A DNA stretch of 64,000 nucleotides. It comes from an uncultured Shewanella sp. Its GTDB lineage: Bacteria; Pseudomonadota; Gammaproteobacteria; Enterobacterales; Shewanellaceae. The position numbers and the translations under genes are program-made. The notes beneath the pieces were generated by a model. That model worked only from the letters and a program-made list of their open reading frames with translations, did not search any database and was not told the DNA's origin. Of the stretch, positions 36,427 through 45,878 are shown one piece after another (positions within the stretch are counted from its first letter, which is position 1; each line of letters begins with the position of its first letter). The stretch spans positions 124,001-188,000 of the forward strand of contig NZ_CANMWS010000009.1 of the NCBI RefSeq assembly GCF_947501665.1, read 5' to 3'.

Positions 36427-36999
36427 TTATGTTGTAGGCTTTACTTTTGGGCGTAACCAGTTTTTAATAGGATCAATCAGCCAGTATTTATTTATAATTA
36501 ATAATGCTTGCACTGGAATGTAGTGACGTTTTGCATAAAAAATACAGGCGTAATCAGCATTTTTTATCGGGCCTTCATATAATTTATTGGGAAAGATAAT
36601 AGATTGTAGTCTAGCGACCTTAGGGTGTTTGGCACCGCTGACAATATATTGTTTTTTACTTTTTTTCATATCCCAAAGTGAATAGAGAAAAATCATGCCT
36701 CTATAAAATTGATTGACTTCATCTTTGACCCATAAGCCTCCTGTTTCAATAACATCATTACCATGAGAGACAAAGTCAGGTTGCTCTCTAGTTTTAGGGA
36801 CATCTTCAAAATAACGAATAGGATGATGAGTATTGAGTGTATAGCCTGCTAACATCTCACCGTATTCATTCTTAAACACTCTAACAATGGAAACACGTTT
36901 GAAATGTTCTACGGGTGTATGATTTCCTGATGCATCAGCATAATGTTGAGCATATATTTCGAACTCTTCATCTTGGGAAATTAGGTTAGTTTTTAGCAT
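36427..36999 (-). CDS. Uncharacterised protein with a possible GNAT-type fold
   Basis: A 190-residue soluble protein. Stretches such as VSIVRVFKNEYGEMLAGYTL and VIETGGLWVKDEVNQFYRGMIFLYSLWDMKK recall the strand-turn-strand and cofactor parts of acyltransferase-like GNAT proteins (autoinducer synthase / FeeM type), but the match is weak. It overlaps the upstream flavoprotein gene by 7 bp on the same strand, so the two are translationally coupled and probably act together. I do not assign a function. Confidence 0.7.
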   Translation of the reverse strand: MLKTNLISQDEEFEIYAQHYADASGNHTPVEHFKRVSIVRVFKNEYGEMLAGYTLNTHHPIRYFEDVPKTREQPDFVSHGNDVIETGGLWVKDEVNQFYRGMIFLYSLWDMKKSKKQYIVSGAKHPKVARLQSIIFPNKLYEGPIKNADYACIFYAKRHYIPVQALLIINKYWLIDPIKNWLRPKVKPTT

Positions 37000-38588
37000 G
37001 GTAAATCACCTGAGTCGGGTCGTGCTTGATAGCGGCCGGGGTTGATAATATTTTGTGGATCGAGTACTTTTTTGATGTATGATTTAAGCTCTAATGCATC
37101 TTTATTTTCTTCTTCTGATAATGTAAAAGGCATTTCATCAATGGCGCGACGGTAACACTGCCAATGGTTTTCTTTATAGCGTTGACGTAGCTTTTTAATT
37201 AATGCTCGCGCTCTTTGTTGTTCATCGAAACTATCGACATCATAATAAAGGCTAATAATGGCCTGGCACATGTGGGCTGTTACTGAGGTTAAGGTGACAC
37301 CAAATTCAAAGCCATACTCTTGAAATAACTGCTCACTCTGTTTCATGCACAGATTAACTTCTTGGCTTAACATCGGCAAAGCAGGGGCTATCCAGTAAAA
37401 GCCACATCGACTGTCAATGGGATCGTTACTTTCATTAAAATGTTGTGTTTTATTACGCCAATAACAGCCTTTTAAGGCCATTGCGTCAGGATTGCCTTCA
37501 AACATCAACATTGCCCGTGTGAATTGGTTGATTTGATCTTGAAACTGACTGAACCGTGAGAAACGTGTTAGGGCTGATGGTATACACTGTAGCAGTTTGT
37601 TGATTTTTATCAGGCGACTCAGTGCAATGATTTTGACATCAGTAATACTACTGAGTGCTTGTTTTATTCTCTTGGCTTTGGCTTTAGCGACACTTGGTGC
37701 GCCTGAGACGATAAAAGCGGCTGTCCATGGCATGATTTCATATTTTTTTTCAACGCGAGCAATGTCTGAAGGAAGCGCCCCTTTCATGGGATCCCATTGG
37801 GTAAAATCAAACTGGCTGACCATAGATAGCATGCGAAAGTTATTACCGATGTGCGGCAAAGCGTCTACAGTATTTTCAGCTTTAAGTTGACGCATAATAT
37901 CAATATAAGCGCCGATATCTGATGATCTTTTCAGTCTGACTAAGCACCGCAGACTTTGGGTTTGTCGTTGAGAAAGTTCAAATCGAATTTTTGTCACTAC
38001 AGCGAGGTTATTTTGGGTAAATAACTCTGTTAAGCCCGCACTGTGACCAGTGCGGCCAAGGTAATAATGGGAGGTATCTAAAGATTTCCTCTCACCATTA
38101 GCTTGAATATATTCTGTGATTGTAAAATGTCTGCTACGGTATCCTTGTGCGCCATGACCAAAACCTCTTTCTAATACATTACCGATAATGCTGGTGGTAG
38201 GGCCAGCACCTGTGCAATCAAGCATCCATGGTGTATTGGATAGAAAGCGAGCGAGTTGCCCTTGGGTGACACCCGGTGATATTTCGACAATACCTAACTT
38301 CGCATCATAATGATGGATTTGATCCAGTCGGCTTAAATCAATCAGAATATTATTGTTATAAATAGGTGTGGCTTTGCCATAACCCCAGTTTTTTCCTGTA
38401 CTGATAACATAGAAAGCTTGGTTTTTTTTATGGCAACGTTGAATGATATGGATTAATTCATCTATCGTTTCTGGTTTATGGGCGGCCGTTATATGCCTAT
38501 TATGACCCACTAAACCACTATTAAGATATTGCTTCCCATGACTTCTGCTGGTTTTTATTTCAATGGTGTCCAATTGCTCAAGAGACAT
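36993..38588 (-). CDS. VAO/PCMH-family FAD-linked oxidoreductase
   Basis: Flavoprotein of 531 residues with the PCMH-type FAD-binding domain (about 30-215): HITAAHKPETIDELIHIIQ, then STGKNWGYGKATP, which matches the S-x-G-[KR]-N-x-G-Y-G loop of 4-cresol dehydrogenase and vanillyl-alcohol oxidase, then GVTQGQLARFL and FGHGAQGYRSRHF. A C-terminal cap follows, ending DPQNIINPGRYQ. Such enzymes oxidise phenolic or aliphatic alcohols or amines. The AUG at 38588, with AGGA upstream, is used; a longer frame to 38654 is less likely. It forms a two-gene unit with the protein at 36427-36999. Substrate unknown. Confidence 0.85.
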   Translation of the reverse strand: MSLEQLDTIEIKTSRSHGKQYLNSGLVGHNRHITAAHKPETIDELIHIIQRCHKKNQAFYVISTGKNWGYGKATPIYNNNILIDLSRLDQIHHYDAKLGIVEISPGVTQGQLARFLSNTPWMLDCTGAGPTTSIIGNVLERGFGHGAQGYRSRHFTITEYIQANGERKSLDTSHYYLGRTGHSAGLTELFTQNNLAVVTKIRFELSQRQTQSLRCLVRLKRSSDIGAYIDIMRQLKAENTVDALPHIGNNFRMLSMVSQFDFTQWDPMKGALPSDIARVEKKYEIMPWTAAFIVSGAPSVAKAKAKRIKQALSSITDVKIIALSRLIKINKLLQCIPSALTRFSRFSQFQDQINQFTRAMLMFEGNPDAMALKGCYWRNKTQHFNESNDPIDSRCGFYWIAPALPMLSQEVNLCMKQSEQLFQEYGFEFGVTLTSVTAHMCQAIISLYYDVDSFDEQQRARALIKKLRQRYKENHWQCYRRAIDEMPFTLSEEENKDALELKSYIKKVLDPQNIINPGRYQARPDSGDLPC

Positions 38589-38800
38589 ACTTCTGTCCTG
38601 ACTTAAATTTTGAGCAATTTTATCTTTCTTTTTGTAACATAAACAGTGATCCATGTTAATTTTTTGTTATTTATATTTTATTTTTGTTAGCGGTAGACGA
38701 AGGTATCAGATTTAATGTATCAGTGAAATTCATCGATGACTGCCAGAGGCGCTTTTGTGAGCATAAAGCCAAAAGTGTAAGGATATTATTTTAAAAGGCG

Positions 38801-39565
38801 CTAAATAATAACAGGACTGCTGCGATGACTGACATTGAGAATACTGGGATTGTAGCCCCAAATATCATTAATGGTTTGGTGAGTTAGACATTGTGAGGGT
38901 AAGCCTGTTTGCGCGATTTCTCCTTGTTTCATGATAATGAGTTCATCAGCATATTGTGAGGCTAGGTTGAGATCGTGCAACACTGCCATTACAGTATATT
39001 GATTATGTTGAGTAAGAGATTGAATGAGGCCTAATACATTATGTTGTTGAGAGAGATCTAAGGCTGAAGTTGGTTCATCTAACAATAGTAGAGGAGGTTT
39101 GTGAGCTTGGCTTAATTGTGTGAGCACACGGGCTAGATGCACTCGTTGTTTTTCTCCGCCAGACAGACTGGGGTAGGGCCTGTCTTTGAGATGGTAAATC
39201 GCTAATTGATGCAATAAACCTTCTATTATCATTAAGCCTTTTTGGTGACTATGGCTCAGTGGATACAATCCCATTGATACCACATCATATACCTTGAAGG
39301 GAAAACTTAAACTCGACTCTTGAGGCAACACACCCAATAAAGTCGCTAATTTTTGCTTCGGCCATTGATTGAGTGTCCGCTGATGTAATTGGATTTCTCC
39401 GTGACTGAAAGCAATATCTTGACTGATGGTTTTTAATAGGCTGGACTTTCCTGCACCATTGGGGCCAATAATGGCAATAAATTTACCTGCTGAAGTGTTG
39501 AAATTAATATCGTGTAGAACGGTTTTCTGGTTGATTGTGAGGCTGAGGTTACTGATCTTTAACAT
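38801..39565 (-). CDS. hutD: Haem ABC transporter ATP-binding protein
   Basis: ATPase of the haem importer, 254 residues. Walker A GPNGAGKSS, signature LSGGEKQRV, Walker B LLLLDEPTSALD and the His switch VLHDLNLA are present. The sequence belongs to the HmuV/FecE group. It is 19 bp after the permease gene and is the last gene of the tonB-exbBD-hutBCD run. Identification as haem-specific rests on its neighbours (HutA/X/Z). Confidence 0.92.
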   Translation of the reverse strand: MLKISNLSLTINQKTVLHDINFNTSAGKFIAIIGPNGAGKSSLLKTISQDIAFSHGEIQLHQRTLNQWPKQKLATLLGVLPQESSLSFPFKVYDVVSMGLYPLSHSHQKGLMIIEGLLHQLAIYHLKDRPYPSLSGGEKQRVHLARVLTQLSQAHKPPLLLLDEPTSALDLSQQHNVLGLIQSLTQHNQYTVMAVLHDLNLASQYADELIIMKQGEIAQTGLPSQCLTHQTINDIWGYNPSILNVSHRSSPVII

Positions 39566-39584
39566 TGTGGGATCACTTTTTGAG

Positions 39585-40598
39585 TTAGAGTTTATTTTTC
39601 TGTTTAATCAGAAGAAAAATAAAGAATGGTGCACCGAGTAGTGCGGTGATTAATCCAACTGGCAGTTCTTGAGGGGATAAAATAAATCGTGCTCCACTAT
39701 CGGCTAACATGAGCATAATGGCCCCAAGCAACGCACTTAATGGTAATAATTTATTGTGATCTGGACCTATCATCATGCGGATAAGGTGAGGGACAATGAG
39801 CCCGATGAAGCCGATTATGCCAGTGGCTGCAACACTGATCCCGACGCCAAATGCACAGAGTAAAATTAATGTTAATTTGAGTTTATTGATGTCTATGCCT
39901 AAATGTCGGGCTTCAGATTCTCCTAATAATAGGGCATTGAGTGCATTGGATGAGCGATGAAATTGCCAGCTCAGTAATCCTAAGGTTAACAAGGCTAATA
40001 TCACGTAATGCCATTGTGCGCCGGCAATCGATCCCATTTGCCATAAGGTTAAATCTCGTAACGCCGTATCATTAGCAAAATAAATCAATAACCCTATGGC
40101 TGCGCCTGTTAATGCCGCAATGGCAACGCCTGAAAGTAATAAAAGTATGACAGAAGTGCCATTATGTCCTTGAGCAAGGCGGTAAACCACTAAGGTTGTG
40201 ATGAGTCCCGTGATAAAAGCGCTAGCGGCAACCCCCATTTCACCGCTGGTGGGGATGAGTATGATACATAACGCTGCGCCAAGTGCAGCGCCAGACGATA
40301 CGCCGATGATGCCAGGATCGGCTAACGGATTACGAAAAAGTCCCTGCATCACAGCGCCACATTGGGCTAAAATTGCGCCAACACATAAAGCCAATAGTGT
40401 TCTAGGTAGCCGTACATTATTAATAATGAGCTGTTCATGAGGTGCAAGCGTCTGTATTTGCCACTGAGTTGCCCAATGGATCATTGCACTAAAACTGTGA
40501 CTTAAACTGATGGAAATGGGGCCTGTTGAAATTGAAATTAATCCTGATAGCAACAGCAAGCCTAATAATACAGGCAATAGATAATATGATGTTCTCAT
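39585..40598 (-). CDS. hutC: Haem ABC transporter permease
   Basis: FecCD/BtuC-type permease, 337 residues, with about nine to ten transmembrane helices. Family motifs: RLPRTLLALCVGAILAQCGAVMQGLFRNPLADPGIIGVSSGAALGA region near the N-terminus and ATGIIGFIGLIVPHLIRM plus GARFILSPQELPVGLITALLGAPFFIFLL towards the end. Its start overlaps the binding-protein gene by 4 bp, so expression is coupled. Imports haem across the inner membrane with HutD. Confidence 0.93.
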   Translation of the reverse strand: MRTSYYLLPVLLGLLLLSGLISISTGPISISLSHSFSAMIHWATQWQIQTLAPHEQLIINNVRLPRTLLALCVGAILAQCGAVMQGLFRNPLADPGIIGVSSGAALGAALCIILIPTSGEMGVAASAFITGLITTLVVYRLAQGHNGTSVILLLLSGVAIAALTGAAIGLLIYFANDTALRDLTLWQMGSIAGAQWHYVILALLTLGLLSWQFHRSSNALNALLLGESEARHLGIDINKLKLTLILLCAFGVGISVAATGIIGFIGLIVPHLIRMMIGPDHNKLLPLSALLGAIMLMLADSGARFILSPQELPVGLITALLGAPFFIFLLIKQKNKL

Positions 40599-41560
40599 TT
40601 CACTATTTCTTTATCGTTAACTATCATTTTACTTTTTTCAAAGGAGAGCAATTGTTGGTTAAATCGTTCTGCTTCATCAATGGCACTCAATCCCATTCCA
40701 CCTATCAGAGCCTTGGCAGGGATCATAAAAATGCGTTTATTTTGGTATGCTGATGTATTGGCAAGCAATGGCATGTTAGAGAGCAAAGGCAGTAAGCTGG
40801 TATCTTGTTTTTCACTAATCTTATTCCGTGAGGAGATGAGTATAATATCCGGATCAATAGATAAAATACCTTCTTGTGATACGGTTTTATAGCCAGAAAA
40901 TGTGGCGCTATTTTGAGCGCCTGCTAAGTGTATGATAATGTCTGCTGCGCTATCTTTTCCGCCAACTTTAGCAGGCCTTCCAGCTTGCAAAAGCAAAAAT
41001 AATACCTTGATAGGTTTGCTATGCTCAAGTTTATCCCGATTTTTGGCGATAGTATTGAGTTGTGCTGAAAGGTGATTTTTTACTTTTTTGGCTTGGTTAG
41101 GTTTAGCCAGTACGGTGCTAATCGTATCGATATTATTGAATAATTGGCTTTTATTATTTGCTATGGGGAGACTGATGACGTTAACATCGGCGGCACGTAA
41201 TAACGCTAATGTTGTTGCAGGACCCATGACATCACTGCCGATTAATATATCGGGGTTAAGGGATAATAAGCCTTCAGCTGATAACATGCGGTGGTAGCCG
41301 ACTTGTTTGATGTGATTCAATCCCTTAGGAAGTTGGCTGCTGGAATCGATTGCAATGACGTTTTTTTCGCCGTTCAATGCTAATACTAATTCGGTGATCC
41401 CAGCTCCTGCACTAATAATTCGAAGGGGTTGGTTTTGCTCTGCAAGCGGCTTCACTGGAGCAGTGTTTGCCCTAACAGCTTGACTGAGTGTGAGTAATAA
41501 AGCACAGCCCAGTGAAAGGAATAAAGAGGAAGCCATTTTAGTGTGAGTAAAATTAAACAT
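40595..41560 (-). CDS. hutB: Periplasmic haem-binding protein
   Basis: Substrate-binding protein of the haem importer, 321 residues, with a signal peptide (about 1-31, ending VRA) and the helical-backbone type III fold: RIISAGAGITELVLALN, VGYHRMLSAEGLLSLNPDI, HLAGAQNSATFSGYKTVSQEG, SIDPDIILISS. The Tyr in GYHRMLS region is where HmuT-type proteins bind haem iron. Start may alternatively be the AUG at 41536; neither has a clear ribosome site. It follows exbD by 68 bp. Confidence 0.9.
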   Translation of the reverse strand: MFNFTHTKMASSLFLSLGCALLLTLSQAVRANTAPVKPLAEQNQPLRIISAGAGITELVLALNGEKNVIAIDSSSQLPKGLNHIKQVGYHRMLSAEGLLSLNPDILIGSDVMGPATTLALLRAADVNVISLPIANNKSQLFNNIDTISTVLAKPNQAKKVKNHLSAQLNTIAKNRDKLEHSKPIKVLFLLLQAGRPAKVGGKDSAADIIIHLAGAQNSATFSGYKTVSQEGILSIDPDIILISSRNKISEKQDTSLLPLLSNMPLLANTSAYQNKRIFMIPAKALIGGMGLSAIDEAERFNQQLLSFEKSKMIVNDKEIVK

Positions 41561-41631
41561 GGTGAATTAAAGACCTATTGGTTTATTTATACAGTGATAT
41601 ATCATTAACGACTTGTTCTGATTAAAAACTC

Positions 41632-42063
41632 TCATTGTGTATTTTCCATTAGAATTTGAGTTTGACTGATTTCATGTTGTTGTAATAAATTCAATAATTG
41701 CATCAAGGGTTCAATGGGAGCTGACTTATCGGCAGCGATGATAAGGTTTGCATTGGGTTGTGAGGCAAACTCAGTATTAAAAGCCGCTTCAAATTCAGAC
41801 CAATGATCATAATCTTTTCCATTAATCGCCCATTGAGGACTTGATGGCATTACATTGATTGCGATTTGTTTTTCCATCACCACAGGGGTTAAATCAGCAT
41901 TAGCAGCGGCGGGAATATCAACCTGTAAACTCAGCAGTGGTACATTTGCTGTGAGCAGTAAAAAAACCAATACAATAAAAATGATATCGATGAGAGGAGT
42001 GAGATCGAGAGCTGTTGTTTCAGCTTGTGCCTGTGATGACAAGGTGTTTTTACTGCTTATCAT
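41632..42063 (-). CDS. exbD: Biopolymer transport protein ExbD
   Basis: ExbD couples proton flow to TonB. 143 residues: one N-terminal TM (about 20-40) with the essential Asp in LDLTPLIDIIFIVLVFLL, then a periplasmic domain. The start at 42063 overlaps the exbB stop by ATGA, matching the usual N-terminus; the open frame to 42192 runs into exbB and is not used. Part of the dedicated TonB system of the haem locus. Confidence 0.93.
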   Translation of the reverse strand: MISSKNTLSSQAQAETTALDLTPLIDIIFIVLVFLLLTANVPLLSLQVDIPAAANADLTPVVMEKQIAINVMPSSPQWAINGKDYDHWSEFEAAFNTEFASQPNANLIIAADKSAPIEPLMQLLNLLQQHEISQTQILMENTQ

Positions 42064-42803
42064 ATTGTCATACTCTGCCGATGATTGGTTTTGCTGGCTG
42101 GAGTGGAAGTTAATGTGTCTTTTGCCGTTTTTGTCAATACGGCTTGCTCGAGAGCGCCAATATGCATAGCATTTGGGACGCCATTTAACCATAAATTAAG
42201 CTGATTTAAAGTATAAGCGGTTTTGTCACAGCTTTTTTCTGCCCAGAGATGAAATAGCTGTGCAAAAATGAGCGCTGGCAGGGCAATGATTAAGCCAGCT
42301 GCAGTTGTGTTCATCGCTAACCCCAACCCTGATGAGAGTTGTGATGGGGTGATGGGACCTTGATTTTGTGCAAGTTCTCCAAACATACTAATGAGGCCTA
42401 ATACTGTGCCTAGTAGCCCCATTAAAGGCGCGATAGCGGCGATCAATTGCAGTAGCTTTAAACCCGATTTTCTCATGCTTAATTGCTGGCTCAGCCATAA
42501 ACTCAGGATATTTTCCCGCGTAGCTTGATTTTCGCCTCGATAATTAAGCAAGAGTAAAGCCCCTTTTGCCTCCATATGTTGACTTTGTTTGAGCGCTTCC
42601 ATACGTTGTAAAATATAATGTTCAGTGGGGGGAGCGATATCAAGCGCCAAGTGCTTGAGTGATTTGCGGCTTTTTAGCAGATCATGGAGTATCAATGCCA
42701 GTCTTTCTAGAATGATCATGAATGTGATGAAAGCACAGAACCCTAGTGGCCAAGTTAAATAGCCTAAGGCTTGGTTGAGTGACTGAAACAAGCTGTCATT
42801 CAT
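42060..42803 (-). CDS. exbB: Biopolymer transport protein ExbB
   Basis: TolQ/ExbB-type proton channel protein of 247 residues with three TM helices. Key stretch APLMGLLGTVLGLISMFGELA and LGLAMNTTAAGLIIALPALIF, containing the conserved Gly, Thr and Pro of the family. The AUG at 42803 has AGGAAT upstream; the frame itself extends to the tonB stop. It lies between tonB and exbD and forms the TonB-ExbB-ExbD complex in the inner membrane. Confidence 0.93.
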   Translation of the reverse strand: MNDSLFQSLNQALGYLTWPLGFCAFITFMIILERLALILHDLLKSRKSLKHLALDIAPPTEHYILQRMEALKQSQHMEAKGALLLLNYRGENQATRENILSLWLSQQLSMRKSGLKLLQLIAAIAPLMGLLGTVLGLISMFGELAQNQGPITPSQLSSGLGLAMNTTAAGLIIALPALIFAQLFHLWAEKSCDKTAYTLNQLNLWLNGVPNAMHIGALEQAVLTKTAKDTLTSTPASKTNHRQSMTI

Positions 42804-42824
42804 TGCTATTATTCCTACTATCAA

Positions 42825-43622
42825 TTAATGGAGTGAAAATCGAATGGGCACACGCACTTTATAGGCGTAGGCGGTTTGTTTGTCGGGAGCTGAAAACTGC
42901 CACTTTTTAACAGCGTCTACAGCGGCTTTATCTAATAAGTTGAAACCTGAACTTGAAATTAATGTGAGTGATAGTTGTTTTCCTGCTTGATCAAATAACA
43001 CTTCTAATGTTGTGATGCCTTCAAATCCTTTTTTGCGTGCTAGTCTTGGATAGTGAGGCTGGGCTGGGGGCGAAGTAAATGTGGGGCGTTTGACTTCAAT
43101 ACTTTGTAAAATAGTTTGCTGTTTATTTGCTGTCTTCTTTATATGAGCCTGCTGACTGTCAAGTGAATTAACCTCTTGATTTTTATTGGCAACATCTTGA
43201 CGTTGTTTGTTTTCTATTGAGGAAGTTTTTTCTATTGGAGTTCTTTTTTGTGTTTGCTTTCGAGGGGAAACCGTGTCTTTTTCTGATGTCTCATTGATTT
43301 GATGTGAAATCGATTTTATTTTATTTGCGGTAAGTGTATGAGCCGTTGATGAAATAACAGGGTTGGACATGTGTTTGATTGCAGACGTATCAGTTTTGAA
43401 TGCTTTTGACTGTGCAGTGTGGGCTATAGGTGTATTGTTATTTTTCCCCCCTTCAAAGGAACGATTATGTGCAGAAGAGGCGGTAAGCATTATGTTAACC
43501 GATGTTTTTTGTGTGAGTCCTGATGCAGGCATAAACGCTAAAGAGCGAGACTGTTGAAGCAATATACAGCCCAGAATTAAGCAACTTAAACTGGCAAACA
43601 GCATGTATCTTTGATACGTCAT
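42825..43622 (-). CDS. tonB: TonB energy-transduction protein
   Basis: Inner-membrane anchored protein of 265 residues: N-terminal TM (about 5-25), a long Lys/Thr/Ser/Gln-rich linker that spans the periplasm, instead of a Pro-rich one, and the C-terminal TonB domain (YPRLARKKGFEGITTLEVLF, LLDKAAVDAVKKWQF). It energises outer-membrane receptors, most likely HutA. GGATGG precedes the AUG at 43622. First gene of the minus-strand haem operon and divergent from hutA. Confidence 0.93.
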   Translation of the reverse strand: MTYQRYMLFASLSCLILGCILLQQSRSLAFMPASGLTQKTSVNIMLTASSAHNRSFEGGKNNNTPIAHTAQSKAFKTDTSAIKHMSNPVISSTAHTLTANKIKSISHQINETSEKDTVSPRKQTQKRTPIEKTSSIENKQRQDVANKNQEVNSLDSQQAHIKKTANKQQTILQSIEVKRPTFTSPPAQPHYPRLARKKGFEGITTLEVLFDQAGKQLSLTLISSSGFNLLDKAAVDAVKKWQFSAPDKQTAYAYKVRVPIRFSLH

Positions 43623-43748
43623 GCTTACCATCCACGGTAAGCGTAATAATGAAAATTAACAATCTCTAACATTTTTACAGGACCTCTGTGTAGGAGATAC
43701 ATTCAACTTATCCTTTATAATTTACACTTGAATACCACTGAATGCAAA

Positions 43749-43763
43749 TAAGAATGATTATCA
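43749..43763. promoter_or_regulatory. Candidate Fur box between tonB and hutA
   Basis: TAAGAATGATTATCA matches 13 of 15 positions of TGATAATGATTATCA (7-1-7 Fur site). It is in the 244-bp divergent region and could control both operons by iron. Inferred from the consensus. Confidence 0.7.
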
Positions 43764-43866
43764 GTTGTGTTATTGTTTTCTATCGGGTAGAGTGCTGTTA
43801 ATGAAGAGTAAAGGCGCATTCCTGCTGTCTTTGCGACTATTTATTACATCATGAAGGTCTACAAAA

Positions 43867-45855
43867 ATGTTCACTAAGCAGTTGGTTATTCTCATTGCCG
43901 TGTCACAGACACCTCTTGTCTTTGCTGATGAAAAACAATCTTATACAGAGTTTGATGAGGTGTTGGTTTCTGCTACTCGTATTAAAGAAAATACGTCGAA
44001 TACGAGTCAAAGTGTTGCGGTTGTGAACGAAGAAAAACTACAAGAACTTCAGCCTAATTCTGTTGCCAGTGCTTTAAAATATGAAGCTAATATCAATGTA
44101 ACTAATGGTCCAAGAGCAACTTCACAGGGAGTGGAAATACGGGGGTTGAGTGGTCAACAAGTACTTCAAACTATTGATGGAGTTAGACAAAATGCTAATT
44201 CAGGTCATAGAGGCACTTATTTCATGGACCCTGAATTGTTACAGTCAATTGAAGTGATCCGAGGGCCTGCCAGCAGTATTTGGGGCAGTGGGGCTGTTGG
44301 AGGTGTGGTTGCCCAGAGAACAAAATCAGCCAGTGACTTACTGGAAGAAGGCGAGCGTTTTGGTGGCTATTTAAAGCAAGGCTATGAAACAAATGGTGAT
44401 CGTCTTAGTACCAGTGGAGCGATTTATGGCAAACAAGATAATGTGGATTGGCTGATCAATGCCAGTAGTTTTGATAATAATAATATTAAAACAGGTGATG
44501 GTCAGACTATAGAAAATAGTGCCGCAGATGGTAATAGCGGTATCATTAAATTGGGCTGGCAAGCAGCAGAGAATCAGCGATTAGAATTAACGACGCGATT
44601 AAGTCAAATTGATGAACTTGTACCCAGTAATCCCAGTACCAGTGAAGGAACCTCATCACCATTAGTAAGACGAAATACAACCGATAAAAATGTAACAGTA
44701 GGTTATGACTACCATTCTCTTGATTCTCAGGCTATCAATTTGAAAACCCAGTTTTATTGGAATGATACCCATTATGATGAAGATAGAGTGACCTATGATC
44801 AACAAGACAGTACCGATTATCAATCTATTGGCTTTAGCGTGAATAATCAGAGCTTGTTTGATACTTGGTCATTACTCTATGGTATTGATGCTTACCATGA
44901 CACTATCGATACGGTGAGAGATGATACGGGGCAAGAAGGTGAGCGGGTGAATAATTTGAATGCCAGCTCTCAAGTGGCAGGGGCATTTACTCAAGCCAAT
45001 GTGGATTTAACCCAGAGTTTGGGATTAACAACTGCTTTACGTTTCGATCATTATGAAAATAAGAGTGATAGCTTAGGTACTTCTGCCAATGATAGTGCGG
45101 TATCCCCTACGTTAGGTGTAAAGTGGCAGACGACAAATTGGTTAAGTTTAAGTGCACGATACGATCAAGCTTTTCGAGCACCAAGCATGGAAGAAATGTA
45201 TTCAACAGGCACTCACTTTTGTTATTACACCGGATTTTGTAATAGTTTTGAAATCAATCCGGATTTGAAGCCTGAAACGGCGAAGAACAAGGAACTACAG
45301 GCTGATATGAATTTCAATCAGTTACTGGGCAATGATGAATTAGCGTTGACATTAAATGTGTTTCGTAATGATGTGAGTGACTATATAGAGCAAGTCTTTA
45401 CTACAACGACGACATCTTATCAAAATGTCAGTGACGCAAAGTTAACGGGTTTTGAGTTAGGTGTTCGTTATCGTTATGAGCAAACACGTTTAGTACTGAA
45501 TTACGGTCAAACAGAAGGTAAAGATACAGAGACTAATGAATATTTATCGGATGTACCTGCAAATAAAGTGACCGCAGATCTGTCACAAGGCTTAATGCAA
45601 GGTGAGGTGAAAGTGGGGACACGCTTTACTCATGTGAATGCGCAAGATCATGTCCCTACAAATACCGATGAGGTGTATTCAAATTATTCCCTTTGGGATC
45701 TGTATGCATCATGGGAGCCTACCATGGGTATTTTGTCAGGCTTTAGATTTGATTTATCGGTTGATAACGTGACTGATAAACAATACCGTCAGGCGTGGCA
45801 AACTTTGTATGAACCAGGCCGTAATATTAAATTAGCTGCACGCTATCAATTTTAA
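43867..45855 (+). CDS. hutA: TonB-dependent haem/haemoglobin receptor HutA
   Basis: Outer-membrane haem receptor of 662 residues. Signal peptide (about 1-20, VFA), TonB-box-like FDEVLVSATR, plug with GVEIRGLSGQQVLQTIDGVRQ and VIRGPASSIWGSGAVGG, and a 22-strand barrel ending YQF. The haem-receptor boxes FRAP (AFRAPSMEEMY) and NPDL, a variant of NPNL, are present, with His (GTHF) between them. It is followed by hutX and hutZ and driven by the nearby TonB system. The Fur-box-like site lies upstream. Confidence 0.95.
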   Translation: MFTKQLVILIAVSQTPLVFADEKQSYTEFDEVLVSATRIKENTSNTSQSVAVVNEEKLQELQPNSVASALKYEANINVTNGPRATSQGVEIRGLSGQQVLQTIDGVRQNANSGHRGTYFMDPELLQSIEVIRGPASSIWGSGAVGGVVAQRTKSASDLLEEGERFGGYLKQGYETNGDRLSTSGAIYGKQDNVDWLINASSFDNNNIKTGDGQTIENSAADGNSGIIKLGWQAAENQRLELTTRLSQIDELVPSNPSTSEGTSSPLVRRNTTDKNVTVGYDYHSLDSQAINLKTQFYWNDTHYDEDRVTYDQQDSTDYQSIGFSVNNQSLFDTWSLLYGIDAYHDTIDTVRDDTGQEGERVNNLNASSQVAGAFTQANVDLTQSLGLTTALRFDHYENKSDSLGTSANDSAVSPTLGVKWQTTNWLSLSARYDQAFRAPSMEEMYSTGTHFCYYTGFCNSFEINPDLKPETAKNKELQADMNFNQLLGNDELALTLNVFRNDVSDYIEQVFTTTTTSYQNVSDAKLTGFELGVRYRYEQTRLVLNYGQTEGKDTETNEYLSDVPANKVTADLSQGLMQGEVKVGTRFTHVNAQDHVPTNTDEVYSNYSLWDLYASWEPTMGILSGFRFDLSVDNVTDKQYRQAWQTLYEPGRNIKLAARYQF

Positions 45856-45878
45856 TGATTTGATGCTGGAGTAAACCT

